From Pseudomonas gingeri (lineage in GTDB: Bacteria; Pseudomonadota; Gammaproteobacteria; Pseudomonadales; Pseudomonadaceae): a stretch of DNA of 64,000 nt. Positions within the stretch are counted from its first letter, which is position 1. Each line of letters opens with the position of its first letter. Both the position numbers and the translations under genes were made by a program. The notes below the pieces were generated by a model. The model saw nothing but the letters and a program-made list of their open reading frames with translations, was not told the origin of the DNA and made no database searches. This document shows positions 28,382 through 36,965 of the stretch, piece by piece. The DNA is taken from assembly GCF_013386165.1 (NCBI RefSeq), contig NZ_JACAOS010000022.1, positions 227,369-291,368 on the forward strand, given 5' to 3'.

Positions 28382-29866
28382 ATGAGTGTAAGCAACCCCA
28401 CCCTGATCACCTTCGTGATCTATATCGCCGCCATGGTGCTGATCGGCCTGATGGCTTATCGCTCGACCAATAACCTGTCCGATTACATTCTCGGCGGCCG
28501 CAGTCTCGGCAGCGTGGTCACCGCGCTGTCGGCCGGGGCTTCCGACATGAGCGGCTGGTTGCTGATGGGCTTGCCCGGCGCGATCTACCTGTCCGGCCTG
28601 TCGGAAAGCTGGATTGCCATCGGCCTGATCGTCGGTGCCTACCTGAACTGGCTGTTCGTCGCCGGGCGCCTGCGGGTGCAAACCGAGCACAACGGCGATG
28701 CGTTGACCCTGCCGGACTATTTCTCCAGTCGTTTCGAGGACCACAGCGGCCTGCTGCGGATCATTGCGGCGGTGGTGATCCTGGTGTTCTTCACTATCTA
28801 CTGCGCCTCGGGCATCGTTGCCGGCGCGCGTCTGTTTGAAAGCACCTTCGGCATGTCCTACGAAACCGCCCTGTGGGCCGGTGCGGCAGCGACCATTGCC
28901 TACACCTTTGTCGGTGGTTTCCTGGCCGTGAGCTGGACTGACACCGTGCAAGCCACCTTGATGATCTTTGCGCTGATCCTGACGCCGATCATCGTGCTGC
29001 TGGCCACCGGTGGCATCGATACCACTTTCCTGGCCATTGAAGCCAAGGACCCGGCCAACTTCGACATGCTCAAGGGCACCACTTTCGTCGGCATCCTTTC
29101 GCTGATGGGCTGGGGTCTGGGTTACTTCGGTCAGCCGCATATCCTGGCGCGCTTCATGGCGGCGGATTCGGTGAAGTCGATTGCCAAGGCTCGTCGCATC
29201 TCCATGACCTGGATGATCCTCTGCCTGGGCGGCACCGTGGCGGTGGGCTTCTTCGGCATCGCCTACTTCTCGGCGCACCCCGAGGTGGCCGGTCCTGTGG
29301 CGGAGAACCATGAGCGGGTGTTTATCGAGCTGGCGAAGATCCTGTTCAATCCGTGGATTGCCGGGGTATTGCTGTCGGCGATCCTGGCAGCGGTGATGAG
29401 TACCCTGAGCTGCCAGTTGCTGGTGTGTTCCAGTGCCCTGACCGAAGACTTCTACAAGACCTTCCTGCGTAAATCGGCCTCCCAGCGCGAACTGGTCTGG
29501 GTCGGTCGGGCCATGGTGTTGCTGGTGGCGCTGATCGCCATTGCCCTGGCGGCCAACCCGGAAAACCGCGTGCTGGGCCTGGTGAGTTATGCCTGGGCCG
29601 GTTTTGGCGCGGCGTTCGGTCCGGTGGTGTTGATCTCGGTGATCTGGAAGGACATGACCCGCAATGGCGCGTTGGCCGGGATTCTGGTGGGGGCGATTAC
29701 CGTGATCGTCTGGAAGCACTTCAATCTGCTGGGCCTGTACGAAATCATCCCGGGCTTCCTGTTCGCCAGTGTTGCGATCTACCTGGTGAGCAAGATGGGC
29801 AGCCCTTCGGCGCTGATGCTGCAGCGTTTCGCCGCAGCGGAAAACCAGTTCCGCCAGGAGCACTGA
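28382..29866 (+). CDS. putP: Sodium/proline symporter PutP
   Basis: 494 residues with about 13 membrane helices. The solute:sodium symporter landmarks are clear: GGRSLGSVVTALSAGASDMS (sodium site), SGWLLMGLPGAIY and GGFLAVSWTDTVQA. The length equals that of E. coli PutP. It imports proline with Na+ and is divergent from putA, sharing the operator region, so uptake and breakdown are induced together. A palindromic element follows its stop. Confidence 0.96.
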   Translation: MSVSNPTLITFVIYIAAMVLIGLMAYRSTNNLSDYILGGRSLGSVVTALSAGASDMSGWLLMGLPGAIYLSGLSESWIAIGLIVGAYLNWLFVAGRLRVQTEHNGDALTLPDYFSSRFEDHSGLLRIIAAVVILVFFTIYCASGIVAGARLFESTFGMSYETALWAGAAATIAYTFVGGFLAVSWTDTVQATLMIFALILTPIIVLLATGGIDTTFLAIEAKDPANFDMLKGTTFVGILSLMGWGLGYFGQPHILARFMAADSVKSIAKARRISMTWMILCLGGTVAVGFFGIAYFSAHPEVAGPVAENHERVFIELAKILFNPWIAGVLLSAILAAVMSTLSCQLLVCSSALTEDFYKTFLRKSASQRELVWVGRAMVLLVALIAIALAANPENRVLGLVSYAWAGFGAAFGPVVLISVIWKDMTRNGALAGILVGAITVIVWKHFNLLGLYEIIPGFLFASVAIYLVSKMGSPSALMLQRFAAAENQFRQEH

Positions 29867-29927
29867 TCGGCAGGGGGCTGAGGCCGATGTCCGTCAGTTA
29901 AGAGCCATCTCAAGGTTGGCCGAGATT

Positions 29928-30061
29928 TGTGGCGAGCGGGCTTGCCCGCGTCCGGCTGCGAAGCAGTCGTAAACCCGGTGATCGCGGCCTGCCTGATACA
30001 CCGCAATCACCGGTTTTAGGGCCGCTTCGCAGCCCAGCGCGGGCAAGCCCGCTCGCCACAA
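29928..30061. repeat. Long palindromic REP-type element, copy 1 (~134 bp)
   Basis: Outer arms TTGTGGCGAGCGGGCTTGCC (from 29928) and GGCAAGCCCGCTCGCCACAA (ending 30061) are complementary. Inner parts (GGCTGCGAAGCAGTCGTAAA; TTTTAGGGCCGCTTCGCAGC) also pair imperfectly, so the whole element can fold on itself. It lies between the convergent ends of putP and metY. A related copy is at 33052. Confidence 0.85.
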
Positions 30062-30075
30062 GACCGCGTTTTGTT

Positions 30076-31344
30076 TCAGGCGCGCAGTGCTTGCTGCAGG
30101 TCTTCGAGGATGTCCTCGATGGCCTCGATACCGACCGACAGCCGAATCATCTCCGGCTTCACGCCGGCCTTGGCCTGCTCTTCCTCGTTCATCTGCCGGT
30201 GGGTAGTAGAGGCCGGATGACAGGCCAGGGACTTGGCGTCGCCGATATTCACCAGGCGCTTGAAGATCTGCAGCGCATCGTAGAACCGCACCCCCGCTTC
30301 ATAGCCGCCCTTGAGACCGAACGAGAGGATCGCCGACGGCTTGCCTTTCATGTACTTGAGCGCCAGTTCATGGTGCGGGTGGTCCGGCAGGCCGGCGTAA
30401 CTGACCCAGGCCACTTGTTCGTTGGCCTTGAGGAACTGTGCCACCTTGATCGCGTTTTCGGTATGACGCTCCATGCGCAGGGCTAGGGTTTCCAGGCCTT
30501 GCAGCAGCAGGAAGGCGTTCATCGGCGCCAGGGCCGCCCCGGTATTGCGCAACGGCACGGTGCGGGCGCGGGCAATAAAGGCCGCCGGCCCGAATTTTTC
30601 CGTGTAGACCACGCCGTGATACGCCGCTTCCGGGGTATTCAGGCCGGGGAATTTTTCCGGGTAGTCAGCCCAGGGGAAGGTGCCGGCATCGACGATCACT
30701 CCGCCCAGGGAGTTGCCGTGGCCGCCGACGTATTTGGTCACCGAGTGCACGACGATATCGGCGCCGAACTGGATCGGCTTGCACAGGATCGGCGTGGCCA
30801 CGGTGTTGTCGACCATCAAGGGTACGCCACGGGCGTGAGCCACCTCGGCGAAGCGCTCGAGATCGACGATATTGCCCGCCGGATTGCCGATGCTTTCGCA
30901 ATAGATCAGCTTGGTGTTCTCGTCGATCAGTTCGGCGATGGCTTCGGCAGAGTCGTCGCGGGCAAAACGCACCTCGACACCGAAACTGGGTAGCAGGTGG
31001 GCGAAGAGGGTGTAGGTGCCGCCGTAGAGTTGCGGCGTGGAGACGATATTGTCGCCGGCGCGGGTCAGGGTCTGGATCGCGTAGTGGATCGCGGCGCTGC
31101 CGGCGGACACCGCCAGCCCGGCGATCCCGCCTTCGAGGGCGGCGAGGCGCTGTTCCAGCACGTCGTTGGTGGGGTTCATGATCCGGGTGTAGATATTGCC
31201 CGGCACATCCAGGTTGAACAGGTCGGCGCCATGCTGGGCGTTATCGAATTCGAAGGCGACGTTCTGGTAGATGGGCACGGCCACGGCCTTGGTGGTCGGG
31301 TCCGACTTGAAACCGTGATGGAGCGCAATCGTTGCGTCTTTCAT
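30076..31344 (-). CDS. metY: O-acetylhomoserine sulfhydrylase (aminocarboxypropyltransferase) MetY
   Basis: 422 residues from the ATG at 31344 (MKDATIALHHGFKSDPTTKA); the reading frame is open further upstream but that part has no homology-like features. It is a Cys/Met metabolism PLP enzyme: AVSAGSAAIHYAI, CESIGNPAGNIVDLE, VDNTVATP and the PLP lysine K204 in HSVTKYVGGHGNSLGG. The long form (>410 residues) with NEEEQAKAGVKPEMIRLSVG is typical of O-acetyl-L-homoserine sulfhydrylases. These make homocysteine directly from sulphide, or methionine from methanethiol. Confidence 0.93.
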   Translation of the reverse strand: MKDATIALHHGFKSDPTTKAVAVPIYQNVAFEFDNAQHGADLFNLDVPGNIYTRIMNPTNDVLEQRLAALEGGIAGLAVSAGSAAIHYAIQTLTRAGDNIVSTPQLYGGTYTLFAHLLPSFGVEVRFARDDSAEAIAELIDENTKLIYCESIGNPAGNIVDLERFAEVAHARGVPLMVDNTVATPILCKPIQFGADIVVHSVTKYVGGHGNSLGGVIVDAGTFPWADYPEKFPGLNTPEAAYHGVVYTEKFGPAAFIARARTVPLRNTGAALAPMNAFLLLQGLETLALRMERHTENAIKVAQFLKANEQVAWVSYAGLPDHPHHELALKYMKGKPSAILSFGLKGGYEAGVRFYDALQIFKRLVNIGDAKSLACHPASTTHRQMNEEEQAKAGVKPEMIRLSVGIEAIEDILEDLQQALRA

Positions 31345-31514
31345 AAAGTCTCGACTCAGTGAAATTCCATTAATGAGCACTGCCAGGCAGATGCGGTCGC
31401 TTAATGGTCTCGTGTGTCTGAGTCGCCAATGACCTTGGGTTCTGCGCCCACGGTCGGACCGCAAACCGGCGTGCCAGTGTCCGATACTGGCGCTCAATCG
31501 GCAAGTGAACCGGC
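31345..31514. other. metY upstream gap with a stem-loop
   Basis: 170 bp between the DUF2165 gene and metY on the same strand. GTGCCAGT (31471-31478) and ACTGGCGC (31485-31492) form a stem with one G-U pair. No T-tract and no clear riboswitch signature (SAM or otherwise) were recognised here. Confidence 0.35.
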
Positions 31515-32009
31515 TTAAGCCGGCTCGTTGTCCGCCTGATTGACGAAGATCAGCACGCCGAGGATCGCCATGTAGAACTTGAAGGCCGGCTCCTGGCCGT
31601 TCCAGATATGTGATTGCCACATCAGGAACCATTCGCCGCCGATCACCATGAAACCGAAGAACCAGACCAGGAAACCCACGGTTGCGCCAGCGATCACCCA
31701 TTTCTTGGCCAGGGCGAAGGTGGCGGCATCGGCCTTGCGCGCCCGCCACAACGACAGGGCACCATAGGTCAGCAGCGCGGCGGTCAGGCCTTCGCCGAAG
31801 ATGATCAGCCAATAGGCGGCGTGCCAGAGTGCGGGCGTGGTGATCGCCCGATACATGGCGGCATTGTTCGGGAAAGTGGTGTCCATGCTCAGGACGTGTT
31901 GGACAAAGGCGAAGTTGGAGCCGTAATCGGTGATGTTGCTGAAAGTGACCATGAAGGCGAAGGCCGCGAGGGCCAGGGTGAGGATGATCTTGGCGTAGCG
32001 ACTGGTCAT
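31515..32009 (-). CDS. DUF2165 family small integral membrane protein
   Basis: 164 residues from the ATG at 32009 (MTSRYAKIILTLALAAFAFM). Four hydrophobic segments: IILTLALAAFAFMVTF, ALWHAAYWLIIFGEGLTAAL, WVIAGATVGFLVWFFGFMVIG and FYMAILGVLIFV. The conserved-looking core NITDYGSNFAFVQHVLSMDT matches DUF2165 (predicted small integral membrane proteins). Its function is unknown. It is divergent from rlmJ and upstream of metY on the same strand; no functional link is evident. Confidence 0.85.
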   Translation of the reverse strand: MTSRYAKIILTLALAAFAFMVTFSNITDYGSNFAFVQHVLSMDTTFPNNAAMYRAITTPALWHAAYWLIIFGEGLTAALLTYGALSLWRARKADAATFALAKKWVIAGATVGFLVWFFGFMVIGGEWFLMWQSHIWNGQEPAFKFYMAILGVLIFVNQADNEPA

Positions 32010-32160
32010 TGCTCGGATCCTTCTTTCCGATAGGCGGGAAAACGACCTTATCACTGCTGGCTCTCGGGAATATGTCAGACACTTCCGATGCCGCCGGTAC
32101 GCTGCGACCTGACGTAGGCTCGGGCACAAGGTAAACTTCGCCTCCTTCGCAGGAGTCGCC

Positions 32161-32997
32161 ATGAACTACCGTCACGCCTTCCACGCCGGCAACCACGCCG
32201 ACGTCTTGAAACACCTGATCCTGACTCGCCTGATCGCCCTGATGGCGCGCAAGGAGCAGCCGTTCGCCTATCTCGACAGTCACGCCGGCATTGGCCTGTA
32301 TGACCTCAAGGGCGACCAGGCCAGCCGCACCGGCGAATACCTGGAGGGGATCGCCCGCTTGTGGGGCGAGCAGGAACTGCCCGCAGTGACCGCCGATTAC
32401 ATGCGCGTGCTGCATGAGATGAACCCGGACGGCGAATTGCGCTACTACCCGGGCTCGCCTGAGCTGGCACGGCGCCTGACCCGTGAGCGCGAGCGCATCC
32501 TGCTCAACGAGAAGCATCCGGAAGACGGCAAGCTGCTCAAGGACAACATGAAGGGCGACCGGCGCGTGGCAGTGCACCTGGGCGAAGGCTGGCATGTGGC
32601 GCGGGCGCTGCTGCCGGTGGCGGAGAAACGTGCGGTGTTGTTGATTGATCCGCCGTTCGAACAACTGGATGAGATGCAGCGCTGTGCCGCTTCGCTCAAG
32701 GAGGCCATCGGGCGCATGCGCCAGACGGTGGCGGCGATCTGGTATCCGATCAAGGATCAGCGCGCGTTGAAGCGCTTCTACCAGGACCTGACCGGTAGCG
32801 GCGCGCCGAAGCTGCTGCGGGTGGAATTGCTGGTGCATCCCCTGGATACGCCGGCGAGCCTGAACGGTTCGGGCCTGGCGATTGCCAATCCGCCGTGGGG
32901 GCTGGAGGAGGAACTGCGGGAGTTGCTGCCATGGCTGGCGCAGAAACTGGGCCAGACCCAGGGCGACTGGCGGATGGATTGGTTGATCGCGGAGTAG
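32161..32997 (+). CDS. rlmJ: 23S rRNA (adenine2030-N6)-methyltransferase RlmJ
   Basis: 278 residues, GGAG 5 bp before the ATG. The N-terminus MNYRHAFHAGNHADVLKHL is the RlmJ signature, LDSHAGIGLYDL is the SAM-binding motif I region, and DPPF at 163-166 is the catalytic motif IV of N6-adenine methyltransferases. It methylates A2030 of 23S rRNA; in E. coli the gene (yhiR) is dispensable and has been linked to DNA uptake for nutrition. Length matches the family. Confidence 0.96.
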   Translation: MNYRHAFHAGNHADVLKHLILTRLIALMARKEQPFAYLDSHAGIGLYDLKGDQASRTGEYLEGIARLWGEQELPAVTADYMRVLHEMNPDGELRYYPGSPELARRLTRERERILLNEKHPEDGKLLKDNMKGDRRVAVHLGEGWHVARALLPVAEKRAVLLIDPPFEQLDEMQRCAASLKEAIGRMRQTVAAIWYPIKDQRALKRFYQDLTGSGAPKLLRVELLVHPLDTPASLNGSGLAIANPPWGLEEELRELLPWLAQKLGQTQGDWRMDWLIAE

Positions 32998-33051
32998 CTT
33001 GCAACGCTGGCAAGGGTTTGCTGCGAGGGTGTGGCTTGCTGTGAAGGTTTT

Positions 33052-33186
33052 TTGTGGCGAGGGGGCTTGCCCCCGCTCGGTTGCGTAGCAGCCGTAAAGT
33101 CAGCAGCCTCGTTCATTCTGAGGCAATGCAGTGTCGGGTTTTAGGAGGGCTTCGCCCTCCAGCGGGGGCAAGCCCCCTCGCCACAA
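33052..33186. repeat. Long palindromic REP-type element, copy 2 (~135 bp)
   Basis: Outer arms TTGTGGCGAGGGGGCTTGCC (from 33052) and GGCAAGCCCCCTCGCCACAA (ending 33186). Internal blocks GTAGCAGCCGTAAA and TTTTAGGAGGGCTTCG correspond to those of the element at 29928. Its size is practically identical to that copy, while the middle ~40 bp differ. It lies between the convergent ends of rlmJ and msrA. Confidence 0.85.
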
Positions 33187-33213
33187 TTGTCGGTGATCAA
33201 CAATTGTTCCGCT

Positions 33214-33861
33214 TCAGATCGGGCAGGTCACGCCCGTGCCACGGATCCCGCAATAACCCTCGGGGTTCTTCGCCAGGTACTGCTGGTGATAAGCCTCGGC
33301 GTAGAAGTAGGTCGGTGCTTCGTCGATTTCCGTGGTGATAGTGCCGTGGCCCGCCTTGCTCAGTTCGGCCTGGAACAGCTGCTTGCTCTTCAGCGCCGCT
33401 TCCAGCTGCTGCGGCTTGGTGGCGTAGATCACCGAACGGTACTGGGTGCCGATATCGTTGCCCTGGCGCATGCCCTGGGTCGGATCGTGCAGTTCCCAGA
33501 ACAAGGCCAGCAGCTGTTCGTAGCTGACGATTTCCGGCTCATAGACCACCAGTACCACTTCGCTATGGCCGGTCAGGCCCGAGCAGACTTCCTCGTAGGT
33601 CGGGTTCGGCGTGAGGCCGCCGGCGTAACCCACCGAGGTGCTGTGCACCCCTTCACGTTGCCAGAAGCGCCGTTCCGCGCCCCAGAAGCAGCCCAGGCCG
33701 AAGATCGCGAATTCCACGCTGCCGGGGAATGGGCCCAGCAGTGGATTGCCGTTGACGAAATGATTCTCCGGCACGGTCATTGGGGTTTCACGGCCAGGCA
33801 GAGCTTGTTCTTTGGTGGGGAGCACGTTTTTTTTCACCAGTATTTCCGAGCGCAAGACCAT
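33214..33861 (-). CDS. msrA: Peptide methionine-S-sulfoxide reductase MsrA
   Basis: 215 residues. The active-site motif GCFWG has its nucleophile at Cys58. Two C-terminal cysteines, Cys204 (EGYCGIRG) and Cys213 (VTCPI), are placed to resolve the disulphide. The MsrA core includes VGYAGG, SEVVLVVYEPE and FWELHDPTQ. It reduces methionine-S-sulfoxide in oxidised proteins using thioredoxin. It lies directly downstream of the dipA locus as in other pseudomonads. Confidence 0.96.
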   Translation of the reverse strand: MVLRSEILVKKNVLPTKEQALPGRETPMTVPENHFVNGNPLLGPFPGSVEFAIFGLGCFWGAERRFWQREGVHSTSVGYAGGLTPNPTYEEVCSGLTGHSEVVLVVYEPEIVSYEQLLALFWELHDPTQGMRQGNDIGTQYRSVIYATKPQQLEAALKSKQLFQAELSKAGHGTITTEIDEAPTYFYAEAYHQQYLAKNPEGYCGIRGTGVTCPI

Positions 33862-33939
33862 GTCGCAGTCCTCTCAGTCAGGTTGGGATAAGCGATACAG
33901 GAAAGTAGACCGCCAGTGTGCCCGAGTGTTACAGCGCTG

Positions 33940-36633
33940 TCAGGCCAAAGGGCCGCGCGGGTAACGTTTGAGCTGCTGGATCAGGTCGAGACCGGGGATC
34001 GGGCGGTCGAACAGGTAGCCCTGGCCGACGTCGCAGCGATGGCGGCGCAGGAAGGTCAGCTGTTCGTAGGTCTCGATCCCTTCGGCCACCACCTTGATCT
34101 TCAGGTTGTGGGCCATGGCTATCACTGCGGAAGTGATTTCCATGTCGTCCTGGTTGTCCGGGATTTCATGGATGAAGCTGCGATCGATCTTGATGATGTC
34201 GATCGGGAATTTCTTCAGGTAGCTCAGGGACGAGTAGCCGGTGCCGAAGTCGTCCATGGCCAGGGTCAGGCCAAGCTTTTTCAACTGGTCGAGTTGCTGG
34301 TGGGTGTCTTCGGTGGCTTCCAGCAGCAGGCCTTCGGTCAGCTCCAGCTCCAGCAAGCTCGGGGGTAGCTGTTCTTCCTTGAGGATGCTGGCGATGGAGG
34401 CCACCAGGTCCGGGTCGGAGAACTGCTTGGGCGACAGGTTGATCGCCACCTGCAAGTTGCCCAGCCCGGAGGCGGTCAGTTGCTTGCTCATGCGGCAGGC
34501 CTGGCGGGCGACCCATTTACCGATCGGGATGATCAGGCCGGTTTCTTCGGCGACGCTGATGAACTGGTCCGGGCGGATCATGCCGCGTTCCGGGTGATTC
34601 CAGCGCAACAGCGCTTCCATGCCCAGCAGGCGACCCGTGCGCAGGCAGAGCTTGGGCTGGTAGAACACGTCCAGCTCGTTCTGGGTCAGGGCCCGGCGCA
34701 GGTTGTTCTCGACAAACAGCTTGTAGCTGGCCTCGGCGTTCAGCGCCTCGGTGAAGATCTGGACCTGGTGCTTGCCGTTGGCCTTGGCCTTGTGCAGGGC
34801 CAGGCCGGCGTTGCGCATCAGGGTCTGCGGGTCGCGCCCGTGCAGCGGCGCGCTGGCCAGGCCCACGGAGCCGGTGACACTGATCAACTGGTTGTCGACG
34901 AACATCGGCTTGTCGAGGGTGGTCAGCAGTTGGCTGGCGATCTGTTGCCCGGTTTCCAGGTCGGTGTCGTCCAGCAGTACCGCGAATTCGTTACTGGCAA
35001 AGCGCGCCAGGCTGCCGCTCGGGCTCAGGCTGTTGCGCAGGCGCCGGGCCAGGCTGATCAGCAGCTTGTCGCCGGTCTGGTGGCCAAGGCTGTCGTTGAT
35101 CCGCTTGAAGTTGTCGATGTCCACCAGCAACAGGCTGATGGGCGAGTCGCTGTCGCGGGCGAAACGCTCGTCGAGGTTGCGGATAAAGGCCGGACGGTTG
35201 CCCAGGTTGGTCAGGTTGTCGGTGTAGGCCAGGCGTTCGATGCGCTGTTGTGCCAGCTTGGTCTGGGTGATGTCTTCGTAGATGCCGATGTAGTGGGTCA
35301 GTTCGCGGTTGTCGCCATAGACCTTGGAAATCGACAGCTGGCCCCAGTAGGGTTCCAGGTTCTTGCGCCGGCTCTTGAACTCGCCTTGCCAGCTGTTGCT
35401 CTTGGCCAGGCTTGAGGGCGCGTCGAAGAGCAGTTCGCTGAGGTTTTCCAGGGCCGGCAGCTCGGAGAGCTTCTGGCCGTGGACTTCCTCGGTGCTGTAC
35501 TGGGTGATGGCGGTGAAGCTGGGGTTGACGTACTCGACCACGCCGTCGCTGCTGACCAGCAGGAAGGCGTTGGCACTCTGTTCCACGGCGCGCTGGAACA
35601 GGTGCAGGGCGCTGGTGGCGGCCCGACGGTTGTGGTTGTTGATGACCTGGGCGAACTGGTCCGCCAGTTCGCCGGCAAAGGCGATTTCATCGGACTGCCA
35701 GGCGCGGGTCCTGCCGGTCTGTTCCAGGCACAACACGCCGACCACCTGGCCGTCGATGCGGATGCTGGCGTCGAGCATGGCATTGGTGTCCCGTGGGCGC
35801 AGGCTTTCGGCCATTTCCCGGGTGCGCGGGTCACGGATCGCGTTGTGGGCATCGATGGCGCGGCTGGTATGCAGGGCTTCCAGGTAGTTGGGGAAACCGC
35901 TGGCGTCGATGACCTCCGGCAGCACGTATTGTTGGCGATCGCGGTAATAGGCGCAGATCGGCACCAGGCGATTACCTTCGAGGTTCCAGATGCTCGCCGC
36001 GTCGATTTCGTAGATGTCGCACGCGCAACGGGTGATCAGTTCGGCGGCTTCGAGCAGGGATTTTCCGGCGCTGTAGCGCTGGCGCGCGAGACGCAGGATC
36101 AGGTCCTGCTGGGCGCGCACCCGGTCGAGGTGGAGCAGTTGTTCCTGCTGGGCGCGCTGGTTCAGTTCCAGGGCAATCTGCAGGCGGCTGTTCTGGGTTT
36201 CCAGGTCGGCGGGCGGCAAGCTCGCTTCCTGGCCGAGCAGGCCCTCGACCACCAGCAGGTAGCCACGCAGCAGGTGGCGGTTGTGCTGTTTGTAGGCTTC
36301 ACCGACTTCCAGCAGGCTCAGCGGCCCCTGGGCGGTGTGCAGGGTGTAGCGAATCAGGTAATGCGGGCTGTCGAGCAGTTGCTGCTGGATGGTGTCGTGC
36401 AGGCGATAACGGGCTTCGGGCTCCATCAGGCTGGCATAGGGCGAGCCGACCAGGGCGCAGAGTTCGATGGCCGGCTGGCCGAACTGGCGCTCGCAATTGG
36501 GATCGAGAAACAGCAGGGCCCAGCTTGCTTCATTCAGCCGTTCGAAACGCAGCATGCCGAGCCGCGAGGGCACCGGCAATTGCGTTACTACCTCGGCCGC
36601 CAATCTATTGGCGACATCCGGTTGGCTTTTCAT
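33940..36633 (-). CDS. dipA: DipA-like cyclic-di-GMP phosphodiesterase (PAS-GAF-PAS-GGDEF*-EAL)
   Basis: 897 residues. An N-terminal PAS-like region (~20-130) is followed by a coiled coil (~140-185), GAF (~185-335), PAS (~345-455), GGDEF (~465-625) and EAL (~640-890). The GGDEF signature is ASNEF (546-550), so cyclase activity is unlikely. The EAL motif (EALLRW, 673-678) and downstream ELTEG, DDFGTGYSSL, KIDRSF and VAEGIET are intact, so it should hydrolyse c-di-GMP. Architecture, size and the position between msrA and aceF match P. aeruginosa DipA (PA5017), which promotes biofilm dispersion. No membrane segment is seen; it is probably cytoplasmic. Confidence 0.93.
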   Translation of the reverse strand: MKSQPDVANRLAAEVVTQLPVPSRLGMLRFERLNEASWALLFLDPNCERQFGQPAIELCALVGSPYASLMEPEARYRLHDTIQQQLLDSPHYLIRYTLHTAQGPLSLLEVGEAYKQHNRHLLRGYLLVVEGLLGQEASLPPADLETQNSRLQIALELNQRAQQEQLLHLDRVRAQQDLILRLARQRYSAGKSLLEAAELITRCACDIYEIDAASIWNLEGNRLVPICAYYRDRQQYVLPEVIDASGFPNYLEALHTSRAIDAHNAIRDPRTREMAESLRPRDTNAMLDASIRIDGQVVGVLCLEQTGRTRAWQSDEIAFAGELADQFAQVINNHNRRAATSALHLFQRAVEQSANAFLLVSSDGVVEYVNPSFTAITQYSTEEVHGQKLSELPALENLSELLFDAPSSLAKSNSWQGEFKSRRKNLEPYWGQLSISKVYGDNRELTHYIGIYEDITQTKLAQQRIERLAYTDNLTNLGNRPAFIRNLDERFARDSDSPISLLLVDIDNFKRINDSLGHQTGDKLLISLARRLRNSLSPSGSLARFASNEFAVLLDDTDLETGQQIASQLLTTLDKPMFVDNQLISVTGSVGLASAPLHGRDPQTLMRNAGLALHKAKANGKHQVQIFTEALNAEASYKLFVENNLRRALTQNELDVFYQPKLCLRTGRLLGMEALLRWNHPERGMIRPDQFISVAEETGLIIPIGKWVARQACRMSKQLTASGLGNLQVAINLSPKQFSDPDLVASIASILKEEQLPPSLLELELTEGLLLEATEDTHQQLDQLKKLGLTLAMDDFGTGYSSLSYLKKFPIDIIKIDRSFIHEIPDNQDDMEITSAVIAMAHNLKIKVVAEGIETYEQLTFLRRHRCDVGQGYLFDRPIPGLDLIQQLKRYPRGPLA

Positions 36634-36861
36634 TGAGAGCTCGCTTCAAGAGTACGGGTCACGCTGGGTAAAGACCGTTTTTCTGGCGTGTTGGGCAAGG
36701 TTGCATTAAGCGGGTCAGGCTGACAAGCACAACAGTGGCTCCGTGCCTTCAATGTATCGGCAGGAGGAAGAATTTCTTCAGTGAACGAGCGGTGTGACCC
36801 GTCTATTTCGCGAGTCCCACGGCGTTAGCTGAATCGTTTGGGCGACTGTCCGGAAAACGGA

Positions 36862-36890
36862 CAAAAAAAGCCCCGCCAATTGGCGGGGTT
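36862..36890 (-). terminator. Rho-independent terminator of aceEF
   Basis: On the minus strand CCCCGCCAATTGGCGGGG (36888-36871), a perfect palindrome, is followed by CTTTTTTTG. This is a textbook intrinsic terminator about 77 bp after the aceF stop codon. Confidence 0.92.
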
Positions 36891-36929
36891 GAGGTACGAG
36901 CGTGGCGCTCGGAAATCGCTACGCGGGCT

Positions 36930-36956
36930 CGGTCTCTCCGGGGGAAGAAGAGACCG
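36930..36956 (-). other. Stem-loop just after the aceF stop codon
   Basis: CGGTCTCT (36930-36937) and AGAGACCG (36949-36956) are perfect 8-bp arms around an 11-nt loop. It precedes the main terminator and may stabilise the 3' end of the aceEF mRNA. Confidence 0.45.
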
Positions 36957-36965
36957 GGTTCGCGG

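Larger units (their letters stand above)
36634..36965. other. Gap between aceF and dipA (same strand)
   Basis: 332 bp without a gene. It contains the aceEF terminator (36862-36890), a GTCCG/CGGAC mini-hairpin just beyond its T-tract, a further stem-loop near the aceF stop (36930-36956), and presumably the dipA promoter in its left part, where no clear boxes are recognisable. Confidence 0.5.

Noticed and set aside
28379..29863. 494-codon open frame antisense to putP
   Set aside because: It mirrors putP exactly, has a composition typical of a high-GC antisense frame (His/Gln/Gly-rich, no domains), while putP shows clear transporter motifs.
31345..32838. Apparent 5' extension of metY by almost 500 codons
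   Set aside because: The extension runs antisense to rlmJ and through the DUF2165 gene in another frame; MetY homology begins at the ATG at 31344.
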